Below, piece by piece: positions 16,981-25,872 of a stretch of 64,000 nucleotides of DNA (position 1 is the stretch's first letter; every line of letters begins with the position of its first letter). Under the pieces are notes generated by a model that saw only the letters and a program-made list of their open reading frames with translations, did no database searches and was not told the origin of the DNA. The position numbers and the translations under genes were made by a program. The stretch spans positions 1 through 64,000 of the forward strand of contig JAERSW010000045.1 in NCBI GenBank assembly GCA_016845305.1. The letters run 5' to 3'. This DNA comes from Acidimicrobiales bacterium (GTDB taxonomy: Bacteria; Actinomycetota; Acidimicrobiia; Acidimicrobiales; MedAcidi-G1).

Positions 16981-18390
16981 TCAGTCGTCGACGGGGCCTG
17001 AGGAGAGCTGGCGCCGGCCGGGGCGAGCCTCGCCGAACTCGCCGTCCCGGATGACCGGCGTGCCGGCCACCACCACGTGGTCGACTCCCACGGCCTCGAG
17101 GTAGGGCTCCAGGTAGGTGGCCCGGTCCTCCACGGTGGCGGCGTCGAACACCATCAGGTCGGCGTCGCAACCCACGCCGAGCCGGCCCTTGCGGGCGAAG
17201 TGTGGGGCGATGCCCTCGAGGCGCCGGGCCGGGTACCAGGCCATCTTGGCCACCGCATCCGACAGGGTCACCAGCTCCTCGTCGCGGACATAGCGACCGA
17301 GGATCCGGGCATGGGTGCCCGCCCCGTTGGGTACCGACTTCGTCTCCAGGTCGAAGCACGGCATGGCGTCGGTGGCGATGATCATGTCGTCGGCCACGAG
17401 GCCCCGGCGGATCCACTCCTCCTTCATGTAGTGGTGGATCACCGTGGTGCTGCGGTCGGCCTCCTGGATGCGGGTGAACGACTCCTCGGTCAGCCACTCA
17501 CCGGTGGCGGCCAGCTGGATGTCCCCATGGGTGATGGCGAACCGTTCCTGCCAGTCGGTGCGGAAGGCGTGCACGCCGATCCCGGTGGAGCCGGCGGTGT
17601 GGACGAACATCTCGTAGGTGACATCCGCGCCGGCGGCGTTGGCGGCCTCGATCCGCCGCAGCCACTCGTCGATGGCGCCCATGGCGCTGGCGTTGATGTG
17701 GCACACGTGGACCGGGGCGCCCGTCTCCAGCGACAGGTCCAGCATCTCGTCGAGGCCGAACGGGTCGCCCGCCGCGCCGCGTCGCACGTGGACCCAGATG
17801 GGAGCGGAGCGCTCCGCCGCCACCTCGCCGAGCATCCGGAGCTCGTCAGGCTCGACGGCCCGGCTCATGTAGTCGAGCAGGAGGCCGATGCCGAGGCCGC
17901 CGGCGTCGAGGCCCTCGTGGAGGCGGCGGGCCATCTTGGCAAGTTGCTCGCCGTCGCCGGGCACGACGAAACCCTTGCCGGCCCGGAACATCCGCCCGGA
18001 GTGGACCATGCACGGCTCATCCGCGTCCTCGATGACCTTGGCCCGCACGGCGAAGTGACCCGTCGACGCGCCGAAGTGGATCGGCGACCGCCCCACCTGG
18101 TCGAGGCCGTAGGCGCCCGTCGGATAGGCGCCGGCCTCCAACTCGAGGGCGGTGGTGATGCCGGAGCGGGCGGCCAGGTAGGCGCCGAGGTCGGTGGGCG
18201 TGTGGGTGTGGAGGTCGACGAATCCGGGGCACACCACCCGGCCGGTGGCGTCGATCACGTCGCGGCCGTCGAGCGGTTCGGTCGACACGGCGGTGACGAT
18301 CCCGTCGTCGATGCCGAGGTGCCGGATGGCGTCGACGTCGTTGGCGGGGTCCACGAGGCGGCCGCCGGCCACCACCAGGTCGTGCGTCAT
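16981..18390 (-). CDS. Amidohydrolase (N-acyl-D-amino-acid deacylase-like)
   Basis: 469 aa metal-dependent amidohydrolase. The N-terminal beta-sandwich segment ends in VVCPGFVDLHTHTPTD with the His-x-His metal site; a middle HVCHINASAMG segment and the late TDAMPCF Asp complete the barrel. The layout resembles D-aminoacylase/dihydroorotase-like deacylases. It is the third gene of an operon with an M20 aminoacylase-like protein and a thioesterase, consistent with hydrolysis of N-acylated amino acids (inference). ATG at 18390 lies 14 bp after the thioesterase stop. Confidence 0.85.
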   Translation of the reverse strand: MTHDLVVAGGRLVDPANDVDAIRHLGIDDGIVTAVSTEPLDGRDVIDATGRVVCPGFVDLHTHTPTDLGAYLAARSGITTALELEAGAYPTGAYGLDQVGRSPIHFGASTGHFAVRAKVIEDADEPCMVHSGRMFRAGKGFVVPGDGEQLAKMARRLHEGLDAGGLGIGLLLDYMSRAVEPDELRMLGEVAAERSAPIWVHVRRGAAGDPFGLDEMLDLSLETGAPVHVCHINASAMGAIDEWLRRIEAANAAGADVTYEMFVHTAGSTGIGVHAFRTDWQERFAITHGDIQLAATGEWLTEESFTRIQEADRSTTVIHHYMKEEWIRRGLVADDMIIATDAMPCFDLETKSVPNGAGTHARILGRYVRDEELVTLSDAVAKMAWYPARRLEGIAPHFARKGRLGVGCDADLMVFDAATVEDRATYLEPYLEAVGVDHVVVAGTPVIRDGEFGEARPGRRQLSSGPVDD

Positions 18391-18404
18391 CGTCACCCCG
18401 TCCC

Positions 18405-19226
18405 TCAGGCGCCGGTGTCGGCGCCGGGCAGGAGCATGGCGAGCTGGCGGGACCGGGCCACGAGCGCGCCCTCTGAATCCCACAACCACCCGTCCTCGAT
18501 GAGGCGTCCGTCGTGGAGGTCCTCGGTGACGAAGCGGCCGATCATCCAACCCGGAGCGGGACGGCGTCGCACGTGCACGGTCAACTCGATGGTGGGCACC
18601 CATCCGACCCGGCCGAGGCGGGTGAAGATCGACGGGGCGAAGGCGTCGGAGAACAGCACGGCCGACAGGGTGTCGGGCGTGCGCTCGTCGACGCAGCGGA
18701 TCCAGGCCCGCATCTCGGCGGCCTCCGATCCGCCGGCCGTGGACATGGCCGGGTCGACGCGCAGGTCGATGCGTTCGGCGATGAACAGGCTCACGCCCTG
18801 CTCGAGGGTGTCGCGGGCCACGCAGTCGGCCACCGGCGGCATGTCGGGTGGCGCCGGGATCGTCATGTCGACGTCGTGGCCGGACGCCCCCGACAGGTCG
18901 CCCATCGCCGCGACCACCTCGATGCGGTCCTTGCCGCCCTGGGTGAGCGTGGCCCTCGCCGTGGTCACCGAGCGGCCCTGGCGGACCAGCTCGGTGCGGA
19001 CCTCGCCGGGCTGTCCGCCGGATCCGGGGCGCAGGAAGTGGGTGGTCACCGACATCGGGTCCTGGTGGGGGCCGAGGTCGCGCAGCGCACGGATGGCGAT
19101 GGCGGTCAGGTACCCGCCGTTGGGGTTGTCGCCGATGTTCCAGCGGTCGCTGACGTCGACGGCGTAGCGACCGTCGCCGAGCGGGCGCAGCGTCGTCTCG
19201 GCGTCGAGGTGGTTGGTAGCGGTCAT
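18405..19226 (-). CDS. Acyl-CoA thioesterase (double hot-dog)
   Basis: 273 aa with two hot-dog halves as in TesB-like thioesterases: the first carries WNIGDNPNGGYLTAIAIRAL and VTTHFLRPG, the second IELTVHVRRRPAPGWM followed by LIEDGWLWDSEGALVARSRQ. Hydrolyses acyl-CoA to free acid. The ATG overlaps the stop of the upstream M20 gene by ATGA, so the two are coupled, and the amidohydrolase follows after 14 bp. Confidence 0.87.
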   Translation of the reverse strand: MTATNHLDAETTLRPLGDGRYAVDVSDRWNIGDNPNGGYLTAIAIRALRDLGPHQDPMSVTTHFLRPGSGGQPGEVRTELVRQGRSVTTARATLTQGGKDRIEVVAAMGDLSGASGHDVDMTIPAPPDMPPVADCVARDTLEQGVSLFIAERIDLRVDPAMSTAGGSEAAEMRAWIRCVDERTPDTLSAVLFSDAFAPSIFTRLGRVGWVPTIELTVHVRRRPAPGWMIGRFVTEDLHDGRLIEDGWLWDSEGALVARSRQLAMLLPGADTGA

Positions 19227-20578
19227 CCGAGGAGGTCCCGGCAGACGTCGAGGTACATCTCGGTGGTGAGGCGCAGCGACTCGACGTCGATGCGTTCGTC
19301 GTTGCCGTGGAAGCGCTGGGAGTACTCGCCGACGCCGAGCGACGGGCTCATCAGGCCGGCCCCGTAGGACACCGATCCCATCCTGCGGTAGATGCGCGAG
19401 TCGGTGAAGCCGACGATGAACTGCGGGTTCAGGCGGGCGGTCGGGAACGGCTTGGTGACGGCCCGTTCGAGCGAGTCCCACAGGGCGGTGTCGGTCCGGC
19501 TCGACGACGCCGCGTCGTCCAGCAGGACCTCGACCTCCACCTCGTCGGCGAGGTCGCCGAGGGCATCGCGGAGGTGGGCGGCGACCTCGTCGGTGTCGTC
19601 GCCGGGCATGGTCCGGATGTCGACGTCGAGGACGACGGTGTCCGGGATGGTGTTGGTCTTGCGGGGCCCGACGGCCACGTTCGGCGACATGGTCGTGTGG
19701 GTGCAGGCGTGCAGGTGCGCGGCCAGGCCGTCGACCGACGGACGTCGGGGCAGGTCGGACAGGTAGTCGTCGATCCGGTCCTCGTCGAGGAGCTGGGCCC
19801 GGGCCTCGTCGGGTATGTCCATGGTCTCAACCTGGGCCCGCCACGTCTCGTGGAAGCGGGGGTCGGGCGAGTAGTCGGCCAGGCGCTGGACGGCGGCGGC
19901 GGCCTTCACCAGCGCGTTGTCGGAGCGGTACGGCATGGAGCCGTGGCCGGGCGTGCCGCGCAGGGTGAGGCGACGCCACGCCACGCCCTTCTCGGCCACG
20001 TTCACGCCGATGGCCGGCGCCGACTCGTCGCCCGAATGGAGGCCCCCGTTCTCGGTGAGGACGAAGTCGGCTGCGATGGCGTCCCAGGCGTTGTCGGCCA
20101 TCCACTGTGCGCCGTGGACGCTGCCGGCCTCCTCGTCGGCCACGGCGAAGAAGACGAGGTCGCCCCGGGGTCGGAAGCCCTGGTCGGCCAGCGTGCGGAA
20201 GGCCACCGCCTGGGAGGCGACGAGGTTCAGCATGTCGACGGCGCCACGGCCCCACACCTCGCCGTCGACCAGCTCGCCGCCGAACGGGTCGCGGCTCCAG
20301 CCGTCGGGGTTGACGGGCACCACGTCGGTGTGGCCCATCAGGCACAGCGACGGCGCGTCGGGGTCGGAACCCTCGATGCGGGCCACCAGAGAGGTGCGCC
20401 CCGGGGTCGGTTCGTAGCGCTGCAGGTCGAGCCCCGTGCCCTCCAGGAAGCCGGCGAGCAGGTCGGCGTTGCGGACCTCCTGGCCCGACTCCGGCGTGCC
20501 GTCGCCCACGCACTCGTTGCGGATGAGCGCCTGGAGCAGCTCGATGGTCTCGGCGTTGCGGCCCTCGGCGGACGCCAT
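19223..20578 (-). CDS. M20 family metallo-aminoacylase/peptidase
   Basis: 451 aa. Dinuclear zinc site: LMGHTDVVPV (His and following Asp), GRGAVDML (bridging Asp), DEEAGS (catalytic and metal Glu), VLTENGG (Glu) and the C-terminal His in RFHGNDERI. A dimerisation domain follows TLRGTPGHGSMPY. The family includes acetylornithine deacetylase-like and aminoacylase enzymes; ACY1-type carboxylesterase/aminoacylase is the closest impression. It is first in an operon with a thioesterase and an amidohydrolase. Confidence 0.9.
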   Translation of the reverse strand: MASAEGRNAETIELLQALIRNECVGDGTPESGQEVRNADLLAGFLEGTGLDLQRYEPTPGRTSLVARIEGSDPDAPSLCLMGHTDVVPVNPDGWSRDPFGGELVDGEVWGRGAVDMLNLVASQAVAFRTLADQGFRPRGDLVFFAVADEEAGSVHGAQWMADNAWDAIAADFVLTENGGLHSGDESAPAIGVNVAEKGVAWRRLTLRGTPGHGSMPYRSDNALVKAAAAVQRLADYSPDPRFHETWRAQVETMDIPDEARAQLLDEDRIDDYLSDLPRRPSVDGLAAHLHACTHTTMSPNVAVGPRKTNTIPDTVVLDVDIRTMPGDDTDEVAAHLRDALGDLADEVEVEVLLDDAASSSRTDTALWDSLERAVTKPFPTARLNPQFIVGFTDSRIYRRMGSVSYGAGLMSPSLGVGEYSQRFHGNDERIDVESLRLTTEMYLDVCRDLLG

Positions 20579-20645
20579 CAGGCGTCCTCTCCCCTGCCGG
20601 TCCGGCCGTCGCCCCGGGGGTCGAAGTCGCTCACTGCCTGCCCTC

Positions 20646-22970
20646 TCATTGCATGCGCTCCGCGGCGGCCAGCTCGATGGCGTCCTCTTCATCGGGCCGG
20701 AAGGCCCGCTCGGTGGCGATCTCGACCCGGTCGATCCGCCCGGCGAACGCATACGGGGCCTCGTAGGCGCCGCTGACGCCGGTCGGGTTGCGACCCAGGT
20801 CGAGTCCGATCGGCGAGATCATCACCGGCACCACCGGGATCAGCACCTCGGTCACGACGGCGCCGTCGACCAGCAGGCGGGCCCGGCCGGGACCGCGCTT
20901 CACCCGCTGCTGCTGGACGGTCAGGACGCTGGCGCCGGCGGGCACCGGCTCGGGCGACCGGACCACGGTGTGGTCGGCGTAGGCGTTGTGGTCGTAGACG
21001 AGGTGGCCGTCGTCGTCGACGTAGGCCACGAGGCCGTTGTTGACCGTCCCGAAGGCGAACAACACGCCGGCCTCGGTGCCGGTGGGCCGGTCCACGTGGA
21101 CGGCGGCCTCCCAGTTGCGCGACCCCAGCGCCGGCCCGGCGTCGGGCGGGACCCGGGGCGTGGGCGGCATGTACACGAAGGCGTCGCGGTTGCGGGGCGT
21201 GCCCGCCGTGGCGTGCCCGCTGAACAGCCCGCCGCCGGCGGCGCCCGAGAGGTTCCCGCCGCCGTCCATGATCGGGAGCACGCCGTAGCGGTCGGCCTCC
21301 TCCCAGAACATCTCGACCATGGCGGCGAGACGGTCGGGCTGCTCGTCGGCCAGGTCGTGGCACTCGGAGAAGTCCTCGTCGAGGTGGTACAGCTCCCACA
21401 CGTCGTCGTCGAGGCTGGTGCCGAACCGGTGGAAGGCGACGGCCTTCCAGCCGTCGGCCCAGATGCCGCGGTGGCCCTGCATCTCGAAGTACTGCCGGCC
21501 CTTGCGGCTGGGCACCGCCGAGGCGTCGTCGGCCTGCGGGTCGAACGTGTAGGCGAGGCTGGTGCCCTCGATGGGCTGCTGCTCGATGCCGTTGATGGTC
21601 GCCGGGGCGGCCGAGCCGACGAGATCCAGCAGGGTGGGCGCCAGGTCCACGACGTGGTGGAACTGGGTGCGGACCTGCCCGTTGGCGGCAGGGTCGATAC
21701 CCGCCGGCCACGAGATGATGAGCGGGTCGCGCACGCCGCCCGAGTGGGTGTTCTGCTTGTAGCGCTTGCCCGGCGAGTTGCCGACCTGCGCCCAGCCCCA
21801 CGGGTAGTTCGTGTTGCTGGTGCGGGTGCCGATCTCGTCGAGCCGGGCGACGGCCTCGTCCACGGGTTGGTCGACGCCGTTGAAGTGGCGGAACGTGTCG
21901 AGGATGCCGGTGGCCCGCCCCTCCTGGGAGGCGCCGTTGTCGCTGAGGGCGACGACGATGGTGTCATCGGCGATGCCGAGGGCGTCGAGCTCGTCGAGGA
22001 GGCGGCCGAGTTGGGCGTCGGTGTGGTCGAGCATGGCGGCGAATGCCTCCTGGAGGCGGCACGCCAGCGCCTGCTCGTCGGACGACAGGTCGTCCCAGGC
22101 CTCGACGCCGGGGTTGCGGGGCGCCAGGTCGGTGCCGGGCGGGATGACGCCCATGGCCAGCTGGTTCTCGTAGACGCGTTGGCGGGCGACGTCCCAGCCC
22201 TCGTCGAACCGGCCCCGCCACTTCTGCAGGTAGTCGTCGGGCGCCTGGTGCGGGGCGTGGGTGGCGCCGAAGGCGAGGTACAGGAAGAAGGGCCGTTCGG
22301 GGACCATCGTGTGCTGGGTGCGCACCAGGTCGATGGCGTGGTCGACGAGGTCCTCGGTGACGTGGTACCCCTCCTCGGGCGTGCGGGGCTGGTCGACGAG
22401 GCGGTTGTCCTCGTACAGCTCGGGGTGGAACTGGTCGGTCTCGCCCTGCATGAAGCCGTAGTAGCGGTCGAAGCCCCGCTGCAGCGGCCAGTCGCCGAAC
22501 GGTCCGACGGCCGACGCCTCCCGCATCGGGGTGAGGTGCCACTTGCCGACCGCCCACGTGGCGAAGCCGTCCTCGCGGAGCATCTCGGCCATGGTCCCCG
22601 CCGACCGGGCGATGCGGCCTCGCATGTTCGGGTAGCCGGTGTCGAAGTTCGAGAGCGCCCGCATGCCCACCGAGTGGTGGTTGCGACCGGTCAGCAGGCA
22701 GGCCCGGGTCGGCGAGCACAGCGCCGTGGTGTGGAAGTTGGTGTAGCGCAGGCCGCGGGCCGCCAGGCGGTCGTAGTTGGGGGTGTCGACGAGGCCGCCG
22801 TAGCAGCCGAGGTGGGCGAAGCCGGTGTCGTCGAGCAGCACGACGACCACGTTGGGGGTGCCGGCGGCCGGGAGGACCGGCTCGGGCCACCACGGGGTGG
22901 ACTCGCTGGTGGTACGGCCGATGACCTGGTCGGCCTGCGACGTGGGCCCGGGGGTGGCGGTGTCCGTCAT
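20646..22970 (-). CDS. Large arylsulfatase (AtsD-like)
   Basis: 774 aa, the length of mycobacterial AtsD/AtsB-type arylsulfatases. After a short N-terminal arm come PNVVVVLLDDTGFAHLGCYG (metal Asp pair), the formylglycine site TALCSPTRACLLTGRNHH (Cys-x-Pro-x-Arg), VGKWHL, and VVALSDNGAS. The extra C-terminal 250 residues form the beta-rich domain typical of this subgroup. No signal peptide. It lies 79 bp downstream of the fatty acid/sterol hydroxylase on the same strand, so co-transcription from the region holding the 24128 palindrome is likely. Cleaves a sulfate ester, probably of a large or lipophilic substrate (inference). Confidence 0.92.
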   Translation of the reverse strand: MTDTATPGPTSQADQVIGRTTSESTPWWPEPVLPAAGTPNVVVVLLDDTGFAHLGCYGGLVDTPNYDRLAARGLRYTNFHTTALCSPTRACLLTGRNHHSVGMRALSNFDTGYPNMRGRIARSAGTMAEMLREDGFATWAVGKWHLTPMREASAVGPFGDWPLQRGFDRYYGFMQGETDQFHPELYEDNRLVDQPRTPEEGYHVTEDLVDHAIDLVRTQHTMVPERPFFLYLAFGATHAPHQAPDDYLQKWRGRFDEGWDVARQRVYENQLAMGVIPPGTDLAPRNPGVEAWDDLSSDEQALACRLQEAFAAMLDHTDAQLGRLLDELDALGIADDTIVVALSDNGASQEGRATGILDTFRHFNGVDQPVDEAVARLDEIGTRTSNTNYPWGWAQVGNSPGKRYKQNTHSGGVRDPLIISWPAGIDPAANGQVRTQFHHVVDLAPTLLDLVGSAAPATINGIEQQPIEGTSLAYTFDPQADDASAVPSRKGRQYFEMQGHRGIWADGWKAVAFHRFGTSLDDDVWELYHLDEDFSECHDLADEQPDRLAAMVEMFWEEADRYGVLPIMDGGGNLSGAAGGGLFSGHATAGTPRNRDAFVYMPPTPRVPPDAGPALGSRNWEAAVHVDRPTGTEAGVLFAFGTVNNGLVAYVDDDGHLVYDHNAYADHTVVRSPEPVPAGASVLTVQQQRVKRGPGRARLLVDGAVVTEVLIPVVPVMISPIGLDLGRNPTGVSGAYEAPYAFAGRIDRVEIATERAFRPDEEDAIELAAAERMQ

Positions 22971-23049
22971 GCCCCGAGCGTGGCGCAGATCGGCGCCCGG
23001 GTCGTCACCGGGGAGGCCGTCGCGGAGGCCGCCCCGGAGGCAATCAGCC

Positions 23050-24042
23050 TCAGGACGCCTGGTCGGCGCGCTGGCGGCCTTTGAGGCGTTCGTGGGCGAC
23101 CTTGGTGCCGTCGTGCCACGTGCCGGTCCACCGGTCGATCGGCATCTGGGTGTTGCCGTAGTTGACCTCGAAGTACCGGTGGTGGAGCTGGTGGAACAGG
23201 TCGCCGGCGGAGACGGTGATGCGCCCGAACCGGACCCGGTCGAAGCCGCTGTGCGAGGGCGCCGGACCGGGGCCGTCGTACATGACGAACATCAGGACCA
23301 CCAGCGGGTGCACCGGGACCACCAGGAACACCAGGAAGCCCGAGAAGTAGACGAGGTGCTCGAGGGGGTGCATCGAGATGCCCGTCCACGGGCCCGGGTT
23401 GGGGTTGCGGTGGTGGAGTGCGTGGACGGTCCGGTAAAGGGGCACCGAGTGGATGAGCCGGTGGTTCAGCCAGAAGTGGGCCGTCGACAGCCACACCACC
23501 CCGAGGGTGGCCGACAGGAGCACGACCACCGGGTTCGACGCCCAGTCCGGACGGTCGACCAGGCCGCTGGCGTACGCCCAGTGGGTGAGGCACTCGTAGG
23601 CGGTCAGGAAGCCGACACCGCTGGTCATCGTCCAGAAGGCGTTGTCGCGGGTCTGGTTGCCGAAGGTGAACTTGGCGCCGTCGCCCGGCCAGCGGCGGTT
23701 GAACTTGAACTCGTCGCCCTGGGCGCGCCTGACGTAGAGCCACCAGTGGAGGCCGCCGGCGATGCCGCCGACGAGGAGCAGGTTCCGGACCCAGATCTGG
23801 GCGATCCAGCCGATGTGGAGGTCGGCCATCGTCGCCTCCGACGGGAGGAACCACTGCCAGATGACCAGCGACAGGACGAAGTAAAAGGCCACCCACGGGT
23901 AGGTGATCATCCGCAGGATCCACGCCACCGCGGCGCCGGGTCGGGGCGGCCACGAGAACACGGCGGGCGCCTCGATGGGGACGGGCGGCTGGTAGTCGCT
24001 GTTGGCGATGCCGAGGTACGCCTCGGACCTGTTCTCAGACAT
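23050..24042 (-). CDS. Fatty acid/sterol hydroxylase-family membrane di-iron enzyme
   Basis: 330 aa. Several hydrophobic segments (about residues 37-65, 85-102, 150-170, 178-195, 255-275) are interleaved with histidine boxes HFWLNHRLIH, HALHHRN and HQLHHRYFEVNYGNTQ, the signature of the membrane-bound sterol desaturase/fatty acid hydroxylase superfamily. It inserts oxygen or a double bond into a lipid using O2 and reductant. The next gene on the strand is the large arylsulfatase. It diverges from a dehydrogenase-aldolase operon, with a TetR-type palindrome between them. Confidence 0.9.
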   Translation of the reverse strand: MSENRSEAYLGIANSDYQPPVPIEAPAVFSWPPRPGAAVAWILRMITYPWVAFYFVLSLVIWQWFLPSEATMADLHIGWIAQIWVRNLLLVGGIAGGLHWWLYVRRAQGDEFKFNRRWPGDGAKFTFGNQTRDNAFWTMTSGVGFLTAYECLTHWAYASGLVDRPDWASNPVVVLLSATLGVVWLSTAHFWLNHRLIHSVPLYRTVHALHHRNPNPGPWTGISMHPLEHLVYFSGFLVFLVVPVHPLVVLMFVMYDGPGPAPSHSGFDRVRFGRITVSAGDLFHQLHHRYFEVNYGNTQMPIDRWTGTWHDGTKVAHERLKGRQRADQAS

Positions 24043-24127
24043 GCGGCCTCTCAGACATGGGGTGCCTCGGGCATGGCGGGCCTCCGGGTCGTGCCGGTCC
24101 GGCTCGATCGGTGAACGGCGGTAGCGT

Positions 24128-24145
24128 ACTGGACGTTCGTTCAGT
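24128..24145. promoter_or_regulatory. TetR-type palindrome, copy 2
   Basis: ACTGGACGTTCGTTCAGT has 8-bp arms around a central TT with one mismatched pair. It lies in the 128-bp divergent gap between the hydroxylase (start 24042) and the dehydrogenase (start 24171), directly after a plus-strand -10-like TAGCGT at 24122-24127. It matches the site upstream of tetR at 49558-49575 in 16 of 18 positions, so the same repressor may bind both. Confidence 0.65.
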
Positions 24146-24170
24146 CGTGGAAGACCTCGGGGAGGCCCAC

Positions 24171-25055
24171 GTGCACGTCCTCGTGATCGGGCTCGGCCAC
24201 ATGGGTGGGCCCATGGCCGCCAACCTGGTCGCCGCCGGCCACGACGTCTCCGGCTTCGACCTCGGCGCCGACCAGTGCTCCACGGCCGCCGCCACCGGGG
24301 TCGCCGTCGTCGACGCCGTCGAGGCGGCTGCGGGTGCCGCCGACGTGGTCCTCACCTCGCTCCCCGGCCCCACCCAGGTCGGCTCCGTCGGCGAGCAGCT
24401 CTTCGCCTCGATGGCGCCGGACGCCGTCTGGGTCGACACGTCGACCAGCGACCTGGACCGCGCCGAGTCGCTCCGGGGGCCCGCCCGGGAGGCCGGGGTC
24501 CACCTGGTCGACGCCACCGTGTCCGGCGGGCCGGAGGGCTCGGCCGCCGGCACGCTGTCGGTGTTCGTGGGCGGCGACGACGAACCGGTGGCCCGCTGCA
24601 TGCCGCTGTTCGACGCCATCGGCGAACGCATCCACCACCTCGGCCCGCACGGCGCCGGCTACGTGGCCAAGATCGCCCAGGTCACGCTGTGCTACACGCA
24701 GACCGTCTGCCTCGTCGAGGCGCTCATGCTGGGCGTCAAGGGCGGCGTCGAGCCGGCCCGGATGCTGGAGATGATCCGGCACAGCGCCGGCGGCAGCTAC
24801 GTGGCCGACAACTACGGCCCCGAGATCGTGGCCGGCACCTACGACCCCACGTTCCCGTTGTCACACGCCGCCAAGGACATGCGCCTGGCCATGGAGATGG
24901 CCGGACACGTCGGCGCCGAACTTCCCTTCATGGCCGCCGTGGCCGAGGCCTACGCTGCCGCCGAGTCGACCTTCGGCGCCGAGGCCCCGCACCTGCTGGC
25001 CGCCCGACTCACCGAGATCGCCAACGACCTGACCCTGCACGAGGAGCGACGATGA
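24171..25055 (+). CDS. 3-hydroxyisobutyrate dehydrogenase-family NAD(P) oxidoreductase
   Basis: 294 aa beta-hydroxyacid dehydrogenase. N-terminal VLVIGLGHMGGPMAANL (cofactor loop and substrate-binding motif), VDATVSGGPEGSAAGTLSVFVGG (substrate motif) and the catalytic Lys in GYVAKIAQ, although the usual following Asn is Gln here. The GTG at 24171 has GGAGG at 24161-24165 five bases upstream. It overlaps the class II aldolase by ATGA. This dehydrogenase-plus-aldolase pairing resembles LtnD-OtnC of tetronate catabolism, but the kinase of that pathway is not in the window. Confidence 0.88.
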   Translation: MHVLVIGLGHMGGPMAANLVAAGHDVSGFDLGADQCSTAAATGVAVVDAVEAAAGAADVVLTSLPGPTQVGSVGEQLFASMAPDAVWVDTSTSDLDRAESLRGPAREAGVHLVDATVSGGPEGSAAGTLSVFVGGDDEPVARCMPLFDAIGERIHHLGPHGAGYVAKIAQVTLCYTQTVCLVEALMLGVKGGVEPARMLEMIRHSAGGSYVADNYGPEIVAGTYDPTFPLSHAAKDMRLAMEMAGHVGAELPFMAAVAEAYAAAESTFGAEAPHLLAARLTEIANDLTLHEERR

Positions 25056-25831
25056 CCGACCAGCCCCGCGAGCTCACCGGCGACGACTTCGCCGCCGCCA
25101 ACGCGTCGAGCATGAGCGGCGCCGAGTGGGAGGCCCGGGTCGACCTGGCCGCCATGTACCGGCTGTCGGCCCACTTCGGCTACGACGACACCGTCTGGAA
25201 TCACATCACGATGCGGGTCCCGGGCACCGAGAACGACTTCTTCCTCAACAAGTTCGGGCTGCTGTACAGCGAGGTCACGGCGTCGAACCTCATCAAGGTC
25301 GACAGCGAGGGGACGGTGCTCGAGGGCCCCGCCGACGTGAACACGGCCGGCTTCGTGATCCACGGCGCCATCCACAACGACTTCCCGCAGCACAAGGTCG
25401 TCTTCCACGCCCACGTGCCCGATGCCCTGGCGGTCACCGCGCTGCGCGACGGCTTCGAGCACCTCGTGCAGGACACGTCGATGCTGTACGGCCAGATCGG
25501 CTACCACGACTGGGAGGGGCTGTCGCTGACGCTGGAGGAGCGGGAGCGCCTGGCCAAGAACATGGACGGCAACCGGATGCTGGTCATGCGCAACCACGGG
25601 TTCCTGGCCGTCGGCGAGACCGCCGGCGAGGCGTTCATGGTGATGCACTACTTCATCCGGGGATGCCGCACGCTGCTGCGGGCCCGGGCCACCGGCCTGC
25701 CCATCGACCCGGGGCCGACCGACATCTGGGAGCTGTCCAAGCGCCAGTACGACCAGTTCCCGCTCGGTAGGCACGAGTGGCCGGCGCTGAAGCGGATGCT
25801 GGACGGGATCGACCCGTCATACCGCCAGTAG
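25052..25831 (+). CDS. Class II aldolase/adducin-family protein
   Basis: 259 aa. Conserved features: YDDTVWNHITMRVPG near the N-terminus, the zinc-binding HAHVP pair with a later His in RNHGFLAVG, and the INTAGF-like VNTAGFVIH. The family splits or decarboxylates sugar-phosphate or acid substrates. Coupled by ATGA to the dehydrogenase upstream; followed 41 bp later by an enolase-superfamily gene, so a sugar-acid route is plausible. Confidence 0.88.
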   Translation: MTDQPRELTGDDFAAANASSMSGAEWEARVDLAAMYRLSAHFGYDDTVWNHITMRVPGTENDFFLNKFGLLYSEVTASNLIKVDSEGTVLEGPADVNTAGFVIHGAIHNDFPQHKVVFHAHVPDALAVTALRDGFEHLVQDTSMLYGQIGYHDWEGLSLTLEERERLAKNMDGNRMLVMRNHGFLAVGETAGEAFMVMHYFIRGCRTLLRARATGLPIDPGPTDIWELSKRQYDQFPLGRHEWPALKRMLDGIDPSYRQ

Positions 25832-25872
25832 GACCGCCGCTCCCCTCCCTCGGCCCCCCGCTGCTCCCCGCC

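Noticed and set aside
20436-23084. 882-aa open frame on the plus strand opposite the M20 and sulfatase genes
   Set aside because: Composition is dominated by Val, Gly, Ala, Asp and Arg as expected of an antisense shadow in high-G+C DNA; the opposite strand has clear family motifs throughout.
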